Positions 8,882-17,352 of a stretch of DNA of 64,000 nt are shown here, in pieces. A model generated the notes under the pieces. It was not told the DNA's origin. It ran no database searches and saw nothing but the letters and a program-made list of their open reading frames with translations. A program made the position numbers and the translations under genes. Source of the stretch: Candidatus Bathyarchaeota archaeon (GTDB taxonomy: Archaea > Thermoproteota > Bathyarchaeia > Bathyarchaeales > Bathycorpusculaceae); the NCBI GenBank assembly GCA_025058315.1, contig JANXET010000005.1, positions 1 to 64,000 on the forward strand. Reading direction: 5' to 3'. The first letter of the stretch is position 1; each line of letters begins with the position of its first letter.

Positions 8882-8913
8882 TTTTTAAGTATAAAAATTG
8901 TTATTTTTACAAT
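8882..8913 (+). promoter_or_regulatory. lrp/asnC promoter with an inverted repeat at the start site
   Basis: TTTTTAAG at 8882-8889 is a TATA box whose centre lies about 28 bases before the ATG at 8914, so the mRNA is probably leaderless. ATTGT (8897-8901) and ACAAT (8909-8913) form an inverted repeat with a 7-base spacer that covers the transcription start. This placement suits autorepression by the AsnC/Lrp protein (inference). Confidence 0.5.
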
Positions 8914-9417
8914 ATGTCTCCGAAACTTGATGAAAAAGACATAGCCATCCTGCACATCCTGCAGAGAGACTGCAAACTAACCGCCAGGGAGGTAGCTGAC
9001 AAAGTTGATGCGCCGATAACAACAGTCTTCGCCAAGATAAAGAGGATGGAGCAGCTGGGCATAATCAAGGAGTACCGGGCTGTGTTGGACGCTAAAAAGC
9101 TGGACTTCGGAGTGACAGCATTCATACTTGCATCATTCTCTTACAGAGATGAAAAGGGCGGTGAGGCGCTGTCTCAGAGATTCATAGCTGAGCAGATAGC
9201 GAAGTTCCCAGAGGTCCAAGAGGTCCACATCATATCGGGGGATTGGGACATACTAATTAAGGTTAAGGACAGGAACGTAGACAGCGTCGGAAGGTTCGTT
9301 GTGGATAAGCTTCGAACAGTTAAGGGCATAGAGAAAACATTAACATGCATAGCATTTGACAGCCCAAAAGAAACAACCATTCTGCCGCTTGCTGTGAAGA
9401 AGCCTATTAAAGATTAA
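8914..9417 (+). CDS. Lrp/AsnC family transcriptional regulator
   Basis: A 167-residue regulator of normal family length. The N-terminal helix-turn-helix (residues 5-60, LDEKDIAILHILQRD onward) is followed by a RAM/ACT-like domain with the VQEVHIISGDWDILIKV strand typical of Lrp proteins. Family members form octamers and sense amino acids. It is transcribed away from asnA with 138 bases between them, which parallels the bacterial asnA-asnC pair, so asparagine-responsive control of asnA and of itself is likely. It ends 3 bases before the stop of the HxlR-type gene. Confidence 0.93.
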   Translation: MSPKLDEKDIAILHILQRDCKLTAREVADKVDAPITTVFAKIKRMEQLGIIKEYRAVLDAKKLDFGVTAFILASFSYRDEKGGEALSQRFIAEQIAKFPEVQEVHIISGDWDILIKVKDRNVDSVGRFVVDKLRTVKGIEKTLTCIAFDSPKETTILPLAVKKPIKD

Positions 9418-9420
9418 GCG

Positions 9421-9855
9421 TTACGATGCTAAGCTCAGGTAATATAGCAGCGGAAGCGCCATGAGGGCTGTGTTTCTCCCCTTCTGAGTCAAGGTATACC
9501 TCACGCGCAGAGGCGGCCCAGACTCAACCGTTCTATCGATAAACCCGTGCTTTTTCAGGTTCTTCAGCTTATCAGACAGCGTTCTAGAATTTACCCCAAG
9601 GAGCCTCTTGAGCTCGCTGAAGGAGACAGCATTCCTCAGCAGCAGCGTATAGATTACTTCAAGGTTCCACTTCTGGGAAAGCATGTTGAAACTTTCCTCC
9701 AGACTCTTAAGATCCTTCTTCAGATCCTCAAATGTTAGGTTTTGGTTTGACAAGATGCTTTTCAAAGTGTCCTCTATACCCATTAACGTGTGCTCTATTC
9801 GCCTTTCCACAAGCCTGCGAAGCTCCCCGCTGAGGGGTAACCCGCGGTTTGACAT
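9421..9855 (-). CDS. HxlR-type winged-helix regulator with coiled-coil N-terminus
   Basis: A 144-residue protein. Residues 1-60 are helical and probably form a dimerising coil. Residues 62-140 are a winged helix with the HxlR pattern: WNLEVIYTLLL, FSELKRLLGVNSRTLSDKLKNL, then YTLTQKGR. The inducer is unknown. It is divergent from the geranylgeranyl reductase gene with 82 bases between starts, so it may control that gene and itself. A CACAC-N3-GTGTG dyad lies directly before its start codon. Confidence 0.88.
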   Translation of the reverse strand: MSNRGLPLSGELRRLVERRIEHTLMGIEDTLKSILSNQNLTFEDLKKDLKSLEESFNMLSQKWNLEVIYTLLLRNAVSFSELKRLLGVNSRTLSDKLKNLKKHGFIDRTVESGPPLRVRYTLTQKGRNTALMALPLLYYLSLAS

Positions 9856-9857
9856 GG

Positions 9858-9870
9858 CACACCAAGTGTG
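9858..9870 (-). promoter_or_regulatory. CACAC-N3-GTGTG dyad before the HxlR-type gene
   Basis: A perfect 5-base inverted repeat with a 3-base spacer ends two bases from the start codon of the minus-strand regulator. A minus-strand TATA box (TTATAAAG) lies at about 9890-9897, so the dyad falls at the predicted transcription start. It is a candidate autoregulatory operator. Confidence 0.45.
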
Positions 9871-9937
9871 GAGTAGGATGCTTCAACACTTATAAAGGTT
9901 TATTTATACAACATAGTATGAAAAATACACTGGAGAG

Positions 9938-11305
9938 ATGTCCGTGGAATATGACGTAATCGTGGTCGGCGCCGGAACAGCAGGATGCCTAGCCGCGAAA
10001 ACAACAGCTGAGGCAGGGCTGAAAGTATGTTTAATCGAGAGAAAGAGGCGCGGGGATGTTGGGCGTAAGATATGCGGAGACGCCCTTGGCGAACATCACC
10101 TCAGAAACGTCGGCCTGGAAAAGCCGCAGCACGGCGAGCTGGAGACAAGAATTGAGGGCGTCAGGATTTACTCTCCTGATCTTGAAACAGCCTTCACCGT
10201 GGAGCATGAGGACTTTTCGGGCTATATGCTGAACAGGCATTCTTTTGGACAGTGGCTTCTGAACATGTGCCTTGACAGGGGAGTAGATCTAATGGATTCC
10301 ACACAATGCTTAGAACCCATAATAGATGGCAGCTGCGTGAAAGGCGTCCTAGTGAAGAACATGAAGACTGGGGGGAAATTTCATGTTTATGGGAAAGTCA
10401 TCGTTGACGCCAGCGGCTTCCTAGGCGTAATAAGAAGGAAACTTCCGCCTGAAATGAACATAGAAAACAGCATTTCCAACGGGGATGTGGAAGCCTGCTA
10501 CAGGGAGATTAGACAGCTGAAAGAGGAGAATGATGAGGCTGAGTACTGCGAAATCTACCTAAACCAGAAAGTAACACCAGGCGGGTACACATGGATATTT
10601 CCGAAAAGCGGGGCAAAAGTGAACGTGGGACTTGGAGTTTGCATGCGAGAAGAATTCCCGAATCCGAAAGATCAACTTTACAGGCATGTCCTAACCCGCC
10701 CGGTTTTTGAAGGATCAACATTGGTTGACGGCGGCGCATGGTATGATCCGACCCGTAGACCCCTAGACAACATGGTGGGAAACGGGGTGATCATAGTGGG
10801 GGATGCCGCATGCCTCGTTAATCCAATACATGGCGGCGGGATAGGCCCATCAATGCTGAGCGGCTACCTAGCCGGTAAGACCATAATTGAGGCTGTTGAG
10901 GAGGGAGACGTTAGTCAAAATGCACTTTGGCAATACAACATCAGATACATGGAGCAGTATGGAGCAAAGCAGGCAAGCCTTGACGTTTTCAGGATGCTGC
11001 TTCTAACATGCAAAGATGAGGACTTAAACTATGGGATGAAATATAAGCTTCTAACAGAAGAGGATGTCCTTAAAGCTGGACTCGGCGAGGAATTCCGGCT
11101 GAATATAACTGAAACCACCCGAAGGGTTTTCCGTGGAATCAGGAGGGTGCGCTTCCTAAATAGGCTGAGGGTTGCAGTGAACCTCATGAGGAGGGTTAAA
11201 GCCCACTACAGAAGCTATCCAGCTTCTCCCAGCGAATTTGGAGAATGGCAAATGGGAACCCTGGCGCTGTTCAGAGAGGCCAAGTCAAAGCTTATGGCAG
11301 AGTAA
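9938..11305 (+). CDS. geranylgeranyl reductase family flavoprotein
   Basis: A 455-residue FAD-dependent reductase. The N-terminal VVGAGTAGCLAAK is the dinucleotide-binding glycine motif, CGDALGEHHL is the substrate-site signature of the family, and VGDAACLVNPIHGGGIGPSM is the second FAD-binding motif. These enzymes saturate the isoprenoid chains of archaeal ether lipids at the membrane. The C-terminal extension from about 370 is helical. A TATA-like TTTATTTATA sits 30-40 bases before the ATG. The stop is 3 bases from the dph6 start, so the two are likely co-transcribed. Confidence 0.9.
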   Translation: MSVEYDVIVVGAGTAGCLAAKTTAEAGLKVCLIERKRRGDVGRKICGDALGEHHLRNVGLEKPQHGELETRIEGVRIYSPDLETAFTVEHEDFSGYMLNRHSFGQWLLNMCLDRGVDLMDSTQCLEPIIDGSCVKGVLVKNMKTGGKFHVYGKVIVDASGFLGVIRRKLPPEMNIENSISNGDVEACYREIRQLKEENDEAEYCEIYLNQKVTPGGYTWIFPKSGAKVNVGLGVCMREEFPNPKDQLYRHVLTRPVFEGSTLVDGGAWYDPTRRPLDNMVGNGVIIVGDAACLVNPIHGGGIGPSMLSGYLAGKTIIEAVEEGDVSQNALWQYNIRYMEQYGAKQASLDVFRMLLLTCKDEDLNYGMKYKLLTEEDVLKAGLGEEFRLNITETTRRVFRGIRRVRFLNRLRVAVNLMRRVKAHYRSYPASPSEFGEWQMGTLALFREAKSKLMAE

Positions 11306-11308
11306 GCC

Positions 11309-11986
11309 ATGCGCCTTGCAGTTTTATCCACAGGGGGTAAGGATTCCACCCTCGCCCTCTACAAGGTTCTGATTGAGGGACACGAGGTTAAACACCTCGT
11401 CTCAATGATTCCGCGAAGCGAGAACAGCTGGATGTTCCATTATCCAAACATGCATCTCATGGACATGTACGCTGAGGCTGTAGGAATCCCCCTTGTGAAG
11501 GCCGAAACCTTAGGGCTTAAGGAGGCGGAATTGGAGGATTTAAAACGTTTAATAGCCCCTCTGGATGTTGAGGGTGTTGTCTCCGGCACAATAGCTTCCA
11601 CCTATCAAAAAACAAGGATAGAACGCGTTTGCAGCCAACTCGGGCTTGAATGTCTGATGCCGCTCTGGCAGAATTCACCTATAGGCATACTGAGGGAGAT
11701 CCTAAACCTCAAGTTTAAAGTTATCATAACAGGGGTTTACGCGTATGGCTTCAGCGCGGATTGGCTTGGCAGAAGAGTAGATGAGGAAACCGTTAGCGAC
11801 CTGCAGAGGCTTAACAGCCTATATGGGGTTTCACTGGTAGGGGAGGGCGGAGAATACGAAACCCTCGTTGTTGATGGACCCATATTCAAAAAGAGGATTG
11901 CGATTCTTGAAGCGGAGAAAATTTGGGAGAGGCAAAGGGGCTATTACCGAATTAAGTTGGCGAGACTTGAGGATAAAGATGGTTAA
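11309..11986 (+). CDS. dph6: diphthine--ammonia ligase (Dph6)
   Basis: A 225-residue ATP pyrophosphatase. The PP-loop is STGGKDSTLAL at residues 7-17, and the conserved EGGEYETLV stretch lies near residues 180-190, both typical of Dph6. The enzyme amidates diphthine on elongation factor 2, the last step of diphthamide synthesis. Length and layout are those of the single-domain archaeal form. It follows geranylgeranyl reductase with a 3-base gap. Confidence 0.9.
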   Translation: MRLAVLSTGGKDSTLALYKVLIEGHEVKHLVSMIPRSENSWMFHYPNMHLMDMYAEAVGIPLVKAETLGLKEAELEDLKRLIAPLDVEGVVSGTIASTYQKTRIERVCSQLGLECLMPLWQNSPIGILREILNLKFKVIITGVYAYGFSADWLGRRVDEETVSDLQRLNSLYGVSLVGEGGEYETLVVDGPIFKKRIAILEAEKIWERQRGYYRIKLARLEDKDG

Positions 11987-12018
11987 TGTGTTTTGCTGGC
12001 TTACGGAAAACTTATAAG

Positions 12019-12046
12019 GTAATACTATTCTTTATAAAAGTAATAC
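12019..12046 (+). promoter_or_regulatory. cbiM promoter: near-perfect dyad around the TATA box
   Basis: GTAATACT (12019-12026) and AGTAATAC (12039-12046) form an inverted repeat with one mismatch. They flank TTTATAAA (12031-12038), a TATA box whose centre lies 21-22 bases before the ATG at 12056, so the message is nearly or fully leaderless. A protein bound here would block TBP. A metal-sensing repressor such as NikR is a reasonable guess from the transporter downstream, but the half-sites are not the classic NikR sequence. Confidence 0.5.
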
Positions 12047-12055
12047 GGGATCTGG

Positions 12056-12730
12056 ATGCATATACCTGACGGGTTCCTAAGCTTCGAAATCACCGCGTTA
12101 ATGTGGATAATATCCATAATGTTCCTTGCAGTGGCGTGGAGAAAAGCCAAGTCCACATATAACCAATCTTTAACGCCTACGCTGGCGGTCTCAAGCGCCT
12201 TCATATTTGTAGCGCAGATGTTGAACTTCCCCATAGCGTATGGAACAAGCGGGCATCTTGTCGGCGGCACCTTCCTGGCGGTTGTTTTAGGCCCGTATGC
12301 GGCAATTTTAAGCATGACAATTGTGCTTCTAATGCAGGCGCTGTTCTTTGCGGATGGGGGAATATTGGCCATGGGGGCAAACATCTTCAACATGGCAATT
12401 ATCGGCGGACTAAGCTTTTTCATCTTCAAACTGATATCCGGCGGAAATGAAAGAGGCGTGAAATTCTATTTCGGTTTATCTGCAGCCTCATGGCTTTCTG
12501 TGGTGCTGGGGGCTCTTGCATGCGGCTTGGAGATAGGGCTTTCTCCAGTCTTCTCCAGTGCAGGAGGTGTAGCTGTAACTGTTCCAGCGATGCTTTTCTG
12601 GCATGCACTGATAGGGCTCGGCGAAGCAGCCATAACAACAACCATCTTAACGCAGCTTTACAGGTTGAAACCTACGGTTTTAGGCGGCCTAGCCTATATG
12701 AGGAGGGGATTACATGCAGGAAGCAGCTAA
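12056..12730 (+). CDS. cbiM: CbiM-type substrate-binding subunit of a Co/Ni ECF transporter
   Basis: A 224-residue membrane protein with about seven hydrophobic segments. The mature N-terminus MHIPDGFL is diagnostic: His2 is a metal ligand in the CbiM/NikM family. Such proteins bind cobalt or nickel and deliver it with the CbiQ and CbiO subunits. Neither partner is in this window. It overlaps the PDGLE protein gene by 17 bases, so the two are translated together. Confidence 0.92.
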   Translation: MHIPDGFLSFEITALMWIISIMFLAVAWRKAKSTYNQSLTPTLAVSSAFIFVAQMLNFPIAYGTSGHLVGGTFLAVVLGPYAAILSMTIVLLMQALFFADGGILAMGANIFNMAIIGGLSFFIFKLISGGNERGVKFYFGLSAASWLSVVLGALACGLEIGLSPVFSSAGGVAVTVPAMLFWHALIGLGEAAITTTILTQLYRLKPTVLGGLAYMRRGLHAGSS

Positions 12731-12989
12731 GGCTCTGATGCTTGTGCTTTTGAGCTTTGCGGTTCTCACACCCTTTGCCTCTACATATCCAGACGGGTTA
12801 GAGAGAGTTGCCGAGACCATAGGGGTTGAGGAGCCTGAACCTGTTTGGGGCGGGCTGATGCCGGACTATACGTTACCAATAATTGAGAACCCCTACGCCT
12901 CAACGGTGCTTGCCGGATTCATCGGTGCAGTAATGGTTGCAGCCGCCTCATTTGCTTTGGGAAAAACTCTAAATATGAAAAAGCGGTAA
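12714..12989 (+). CDS. PDGLE domain protein (CbiN-like accessory subunit)
   Basis: A 91-residue protein with an N-terminal hydrophobic helix, the signature PDGLERVAE at about residues 26-34, and a second membrane helix near the C-terminus (about 63-85). PDGLE domains serve as the small CbiN-like component of Co/Ni transporters and are often fused to CbiM. Here they are separate but overlapping genes. Confidence 0.85.
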   Translation: MQEAAKALMLVLLSFAVLTPFASTYPDGLERVAETIGVEEPEPVWGGLMPDYTLPIIENPYASTVLAGFIGAVMVAAASFALGKTLNMKKR

Positions 12990-12993
12990 CTTT

Positions 12994-13677
12994 TTACTCT
13001 CTGCTTGAAAGGATCACTATGTAATCAGCTGTGTCAGCGCACATGTCGGCAGCATGTTCAATGAATTCCACGAGATTGTTGAATATGACTAGAGCGCCGC
13101 TGTTAACTTCGCCACCGTACTTTATGAAAAGTTTTTTAGCGTTCAGATATTCATCGTCAAGTTTCTTCTCCACATCCTCAACTCTCTTTGCGCCTTTTAT
13201 GGCTCCGGCAGGGTCATCAGCAATTTTTTCAATGCTTTCGCGTAGGGCTTGAGCACAGTCGACGAGAACCAAGGTCATAAATGCAACTTTTTCCCAGAGC
13301 GCTTCAGGAATATTTGCCTCTTCAAGCATCATAATGCATCTGCCAGCGTCCTTTACGTGATCCGCGAAGGTGTCAAGCCTCTTAACAAGGTGCATAAGAT
13401 CCTCACGATACTCTGCGAAAAGCGCTACTCCCTTGGAAAGCTCCTTGAAAACCTCTGTTCGAAGGGTGTCAACTTCCTTCTCAACCTTAAAAATATTTTC
13501 AACCTGACGCATAGCCTCCTTCTTGTCGCCTTCAACAAGCTCCCGCGCCGCATTTTTCAGGAAGTTCACCGTGTCAAGGGCCTTGCTTATCTGCTCCTGG
13601 GCAAGCTCTAAAGCTCTAGTTCTTCTTCGCCTCTCAAACCATATGTAGCTTCGCTTCTCCAACTTCTCCATCTCCAA
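12994..13677 (-). CDS. DUF47/PhoU-like helical protein
   Basis: A 227-residue all-helical protein of the TIGR00153/DUF47 family. The E(x)3D repeats DTFADHVKDAGRCIMM and FIEHAADMCADTADYIVIL give the PhoU-type metal-binding pattern. Members often accompany Pit phosphate transporters and may regulate phosphate uptake; no Pit gene is in this window. It converges on the PDGLE gene with a 4-base gap. Confidence 0.85.
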   Translation of the reverse strand: MEMEKLEKRSYIWFERRRRTRALELAQEQISKALDTVNFLKNAARELVEGDKKEAMRQVENIFKVEKEVDTLRTEVFKELSKGVALFAEYREDLMHLVKRLDTFADHVKDAGRCIMMLEEANIPEALWEKVAFMTLVLVDCAQALRESIEKIADDPAGAIKGAKRVEDVEKKLDDEYLNAKKLFIKYGGEVNSGALVIFNNLVEFIEHAADMCADTADYIVILSSRE

Positions 13678-13725
13678 ATTATAGATTCAGTTGTTGCTTA
13701 ATAATACTTTGCAGCATAATAAGGA

Positions 13726-14178
13726 TTAGCTTTCCTTCTCCGCGACCCATACGCCTCTAACCTGGCCATTTTCGCCTACTGTGAGCTCCTTTTTAAAAAG
13801 CGGAGCCTCTTTCTTGTACCTTTCAACAGCCTCCGCCAGGACGGGGAAGACGTTCTCACGATGAGAGCCTGCAACTACAACATACACCAGATCCTCACCC
13901 ACGTTGAAGTCGCCGACAAAGTGGTGGATTTGAACGTCAACTATGCCCTCTCGCTTCTTAAGGTCGCTGCATATTCTTGAAAGCATCTCGTTAGCTTTCT
14001 CTTCGTAGGCTTCTATTTCCAGCCCTTGCACTTTCTCACCTGCTGATGTTTCCCCGCGGACTACACCTATAAAAATAGCCAAAGCCCCAGCCTTTTCGAA
14101 GCCTTCACTTTTCTTAACTAAATCGACGAGTTTCTGGATGTTGAAGGCGCCCTTAATGTGCACGTGGCCATGAATCAT
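13726..14178 (-). CDS. moaE: molybdopterin synthase catalytic subunit MoaE
   Basis: A 150-residue protein of normal length. FIGVVRGET near residues 36-44, the EAYEE segment, and YKKEAPLFKKE at about 120-130 with the catalytic lysines identify MoaE. It transfers sulfur from MoaD thiocarboxylate onto precursor Z. The MoaD-like gene lies far away at 29.7 kb. No other molybdenum cofactor gene is near. Confidence 0.9.
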   Translation of the reverse strand: MIHGHVHIKGAFNIQKLVDLVKKSEGFEKAGALAIFIGVVRGETSAGEKVQGLEIEAYEEKANEMLSRICSDLKKREGIVDVQIHHFVGDFNVGEDLVYVVVAGSHRENVFPVLAEAVERYKKEAPLFKKELTVGENGQVRGVWVAEKES

Positions 14179-14224
14179 GTGTTAGCCTCACATGGCAAGA
14201 TCAGCCATTCCATGCCTAAATACT

Positions 14225-15289
14225 TTAACGTGCAGTTACACGAACACTAGGCGATAGGCATTCACGGAGGTTCTCAGGTGTGGCTGACGGGATCGGAATG
14301 TCCTTCATCGACAACAACCCGGCAGGCGCATACAGCACCCGCGGTATAAGGTTTGTGATTATACCTACTGTGCCTAAGTCTCCATTTATACAGGGCTGTA
14401 TTCTCTGCTGAATTGCAGGAACCCCGCGGATGGTTACCGCATCATACTCCTCTGCTCCAACGTACGCTTGGAAAATCAGGGATATCACCTCCTCTCCATT
14501 AATTATGGCTGAGGCCCGCTGGCTTATCCCAGCAACCCTCCCAGCCTTAACCCTGACGCCTCCGCTTCCCAAGTCCTCCTCAGCCACCACCGGCTTAACT
14601 TCATCAGCTACAACACTCTCAATACTCCAACATAGAGCATCAGCAATCATGGTTAAAGACTGCACGAGGCCCACGTGTCCGGTGATGTGTCCACTGGCAA
14701 TCTTCGATTTAAACTCATCTACGGTTAAGCCAACTCCCACCTTTCTCTGAAATGACAACCTCCGCTTTGCCGGATCTACAACCCTTACAGCTTCTATGTG
14801 CTCTATTCTCTGGCATACTGCAGTTAAGGCTATGATAAGGGTGTCCATGAGAAATCCGGGATTTATGCCTGCGCCGAGAACTGTAACGTCACATTTTCTG
14901 GCGAGCGCGTCAAGCTTTTCCGACAGCTCCGGCTCCACGTAATATGGATAGACAAGCTCTTCACATGTGGATATCACATTCACGTGGTTCTCCACAAGCT
15001 TGCATAGTTGCGGGTATGCATCTCTGAGATAGGACGTGGTTGAGTGAATAGCCACATCCGCCTCGGCTTCGGATAAAACTGACTCCATATCCTTTTGAAC
15101 CGCAACGCCTATTCTGCCATCCAAATTCAAAATCTCGCCGAGATCTTTGCCAACTTTTTCCCTTGCAACATCAACAGCGCCTACGATTGCTAAACCTTTT
15201 TTATTAAGAATATGTTTGGCTATGGCGCTTCCAATATCGCCAACACCGCATAGAATAACCCTAATTTCGTCCACACAATGCACCTCCAC
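14225..15289 (-). CDS. dihydrodipicolinate reductase-like / diaminopentanoate dehydrogenase family
   Basis: A 354-residue NAD(P)-dependent dehydrogenase. The N-terminal VILCGVGDIGSAIAKHIL is the Rossmann motif. A central AINPGF-type segment (LGAGINPGFLMDTL, about 140-153) and the overall length match the 2,4-diaminopentanoate dehydrogenase group, which deaminates an ornithine degradation product. The real substrate in archaea is unknown. An ATG a few codons inside (MEV or later) could be the start. It sits alone upstream of moaE. Confidence 0.7.
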   Translation of the reverse strand: MEVHCVDEIRVILCGVGDIGSAIAKHILNKKGLAIVGAVDVAREKVGKDLGEILNLDGRIGVAVQKDMESVLSEAEADVAIHSTTSYLRDAYPQLCKLVENHVNVISTCEELVYPYYVEPELSEKLDALARKCDVTVLGAGINPGFLMDTLIIALTAVCQRIEHIEAVRVVDPAKRRLSFQRKVGVGLTVDEFKSKIASGHITGHVGLVQSLTMIADALCWSIESVVADEVKPVVAEEDLGSGGVRVKAGRVAGISQRASAIINGEEVISLIFQAYVGAEEYDAVTIRGVPAIQQRIQPCINGDLGTVGIITNLIPRVLYAPAGLLSMKDIPIPSATPENLRECLSPSVRVTAR

Positions 15290-15369
15290 ATGCCTGACGC
15301 GCTTAACGCTGAATCGAAATGGCTAAACTAATACATGGAAAAATAAATTATTAAGGAAATCTAGCGTGT

Positions 15370-15975
15370 TCAGCTGGTTACCTGTTGAACCTGCAGCTTC
15401 GCCAATTCTGTTAGAAGCTTGGATTTTCTGACGCCGACATGGCGCAGCGGAACTATCTTCTTCGCCTCATTATAAATGTCTGAGGCTATCTTGCCCAGCA
15501 CCATTTCCTGCACGAACTGATCCATGGTTAACGTCGCACTTTTTTCAGCTATTATTTTCTCCATTATTTTCCTAACGATTTTTTCCTGTGAAGTTTTGAT
15601 CCTTGAAAGGGTGAAGGCCACGACTGAAAGCCTGAATCGGTATCCATCCTTCACCGTGGTGTTGAAGATTCCTTCGATTTTCGTTGTTCTTCTTCGCACA
15701 AGGCTTCTAAGGTAGTCTCTTGAATACTCGTGGCCTTTGAACATGGTGTAGGCTGTTTTGCCTTCGACGCGCACTATTTGAAAGAGCAATTTCATGTACT
15801 GATGAGTGAAGTCGCCAGTAATATCATACAGTGTTACCTCGATAACTCGGCCTATGAGTTTTTCAGCTTCTTCTGATGGCATGGTACCCAGCTCCACGTT
15901 TCCAAAGTATGGTGGAGCAAACACAGTGTACCATTGCTTACTACGCCACTTGTCCCTTATCTTCTTAGATGACAC
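15370..15975 (-). CDS. rps3ae: 30S ribosomal protein eS1 (S3Ae)
   Basis: A 201-residue basic protein. KWRSKQWYTVFAPPYFGN near the N-terminus and FKGHEYSRDYLRSLVRRR are hallmark eS1 sequences. It binds the small-subunit platform near the mRNA exit. It is the last gene of a minus-strand block with serS and KEOPS genes, separated from serS by 45 bases. Confidence 0.95.
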   Translation of the reverse strand: MSSKKIRDKWRSKQWYTVFAPPYFGNVELGTMPSEEAEKLIGRVIEVTLYDITGDFTHQYMKLLFQIVRVEGKTAYTMFKGHEYSRDYLRSLVRRRTTKIEGIFNTTVKDGYRFRLSVVAFTLSRIKTSQEKIVRKIMEKIIAEKSATLTMDQFVQEMVLGKIASDIYNEAKKIVPLRHVGVRKSKLLTELAKLQVQQVTS

Positions 15976-16020
15976 GTGAACCCTCCATCTGGATAGCGAA
16001 GAAAACTAGCATGAGGAATA

Positions 16021-17316
16021 TTAAGCTTTACCTTTCGGTTCAATTTTTTCTATGCCGCCCATGTATTTTCTGAGAACTTCAGGGATTACAACTGACCCGT
16101 CTTCCTGCTGGTAATTCTCAAGTATGGCGACGATCGTCCTGCCGGTGGCTACGGCTGTGGAGTTCAATGTATGTACATAACCTTTCGGCGGTTTTCCCTC
16201 CATTTCGCGATACTTTATGTTAAGTCGCCTCGCCTGGAAATCCGTGCAGTTACTGCATGAAACAACCTCCCGATAGGCGCATTGAGCAGGCATCCAAACT
16301 TCAATGTCATATTTCTTGGCGGCTACGGTGCCGATCTCGCTGGAGCAAATGTTCACGACGCGATAGGGCAGGCCGAGCTTCCGGAAGATTTCCTCAGCAT
16401 TACTTAATAATTCCTCATGTAGGCTCCAGGATTCCTCAGGTTTGCAGAATATGAACTGTTCAACTTTGTTGAATTGATGTGTGCGGAATATCCCCCTAGT
16501 GTCTCTGCCATGCACACCAGCCTCCTTCCTGAAGTTAGTGCTTACACCGACGAATTTCAGTGGAAGATCGCTCTCGCCTAAAACCTCATCCATGAACATT
16601 GCTGCTATCGGATGCTCGGAGGTTGCTATTAGATAGAGATCTTCTCCCTCTACCTTATAGAGCATCTCCTCAAAATCGCTGAGGGCTATAACGCCCTCGT
16701 ATGGTTTACGCCTCATTAGAAGCGGGGGTTCTATTGGAATGTAACCCTTTTTGGCAAGGATGTCAACTGCGAAGTTAATCAGCGCCATGTCAAGGAGGAC
16801 GCCGACACTCTTCAGGTAGAAGAATCTTGCGCCGGCAACCTTTCCAGCCCTTTCCAAGTCCATGATGCCTAGGCTTATCCCCAGCTCAATATGGTCTCTA
16901 ACTCTGAAGTTGAATTTTCTAATCTCGCCCCATGTCCTCACGGTTACGTTGTCCAGCTCGCTTTTTCCCATGGGGACAGATTCGTGAAGAAGATTCGGAA
17001 GAATCATCAGGCAATTGCGAACCTTTTCTTCGTATTCGCTTACTTCTCTCTCCAGCCTTGTGATTTCTTCATCTATATTCTGCGCTTCTAAGAGCGGGGC
17101 ATCTACGCTTTCGCCTCTCTTTTTCAACTTGGCTATTTCCGCAGTTACCCGGTTTCTTTCCTTACGCAAATTATTCAAATTTGTTAGCTTTTGTCTCCAA
17201 ACGCGATCATACTCCAGGAGCAAGTCAAGCGTCCTCAAAATTTCAGGGTTACCTCGCTTCTCCATGTTCCTCCTTACGAGTTCAGGGTTGTCACGGATCA
17301 ATTTGATATCTAACAT
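16021..17316 (-). CDS. serS: seryl-tRNA synthetase (class II, common type)
   Basis: A 431-residue enzyme. MLDIKLIRDNPELVRRNMEKRG is the usual SerRS N-terminus, so I place the start at the ATG at 17316 rather than an ATG 11 codons upstream. A helical tRNA-binding arm spans about 30-110. Motif 2 includes FRKEAGVHGRDTRGIFRTHQF, and motif 3 is TAVATGRTIVAILEN. It charges tRNA-Ser. It is the common bacterial/eukaryal-like type, not the rare methanogen type. Pcc1 lies immediately upstream. Confidence 0.96.
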   Translation of the reverse strand: MLDIKLIRDNPELVRRNMEKRGNPEILRTLDLLLEYDRVWRQKLTNLNNLRKERNRVTAEIAKLKKRGESVDAPLLEAQNIDEEITRLEREVSEYEEKVRNCLMILPNLLHESVPMGKSELDNVTVRTWGEIRKFNFRVRDHIELGISLGIMDLERAGKVAGARFFYLKSVGVLLDMALINFAVDILAKKGYIPIEPPLLMRRKPYEGVIALSDFEEMLYKVEGEDLYLIATSEHPIAAMFMDEVLGESDLPLKFVGVSTNFRKEAGVHGRDTRGIFRTHQFNKVEQFIFCKPEESWSLHEELLSNAEEIFRKLGLPYRVVNICSSEIGTVAAKKYDIEVWMPAQCAYREVVSCSNCTDFQARRLNIKYREMEGKPPKGYVHTLNSTAVATGRTIVAILENYQQEDGSVVIPEVLRKYMGGIEKIEPKGKA

Positions 17317-17352
17317 TGACCTCACAATTGGGCAGATTGATTCCAGCAAAAA

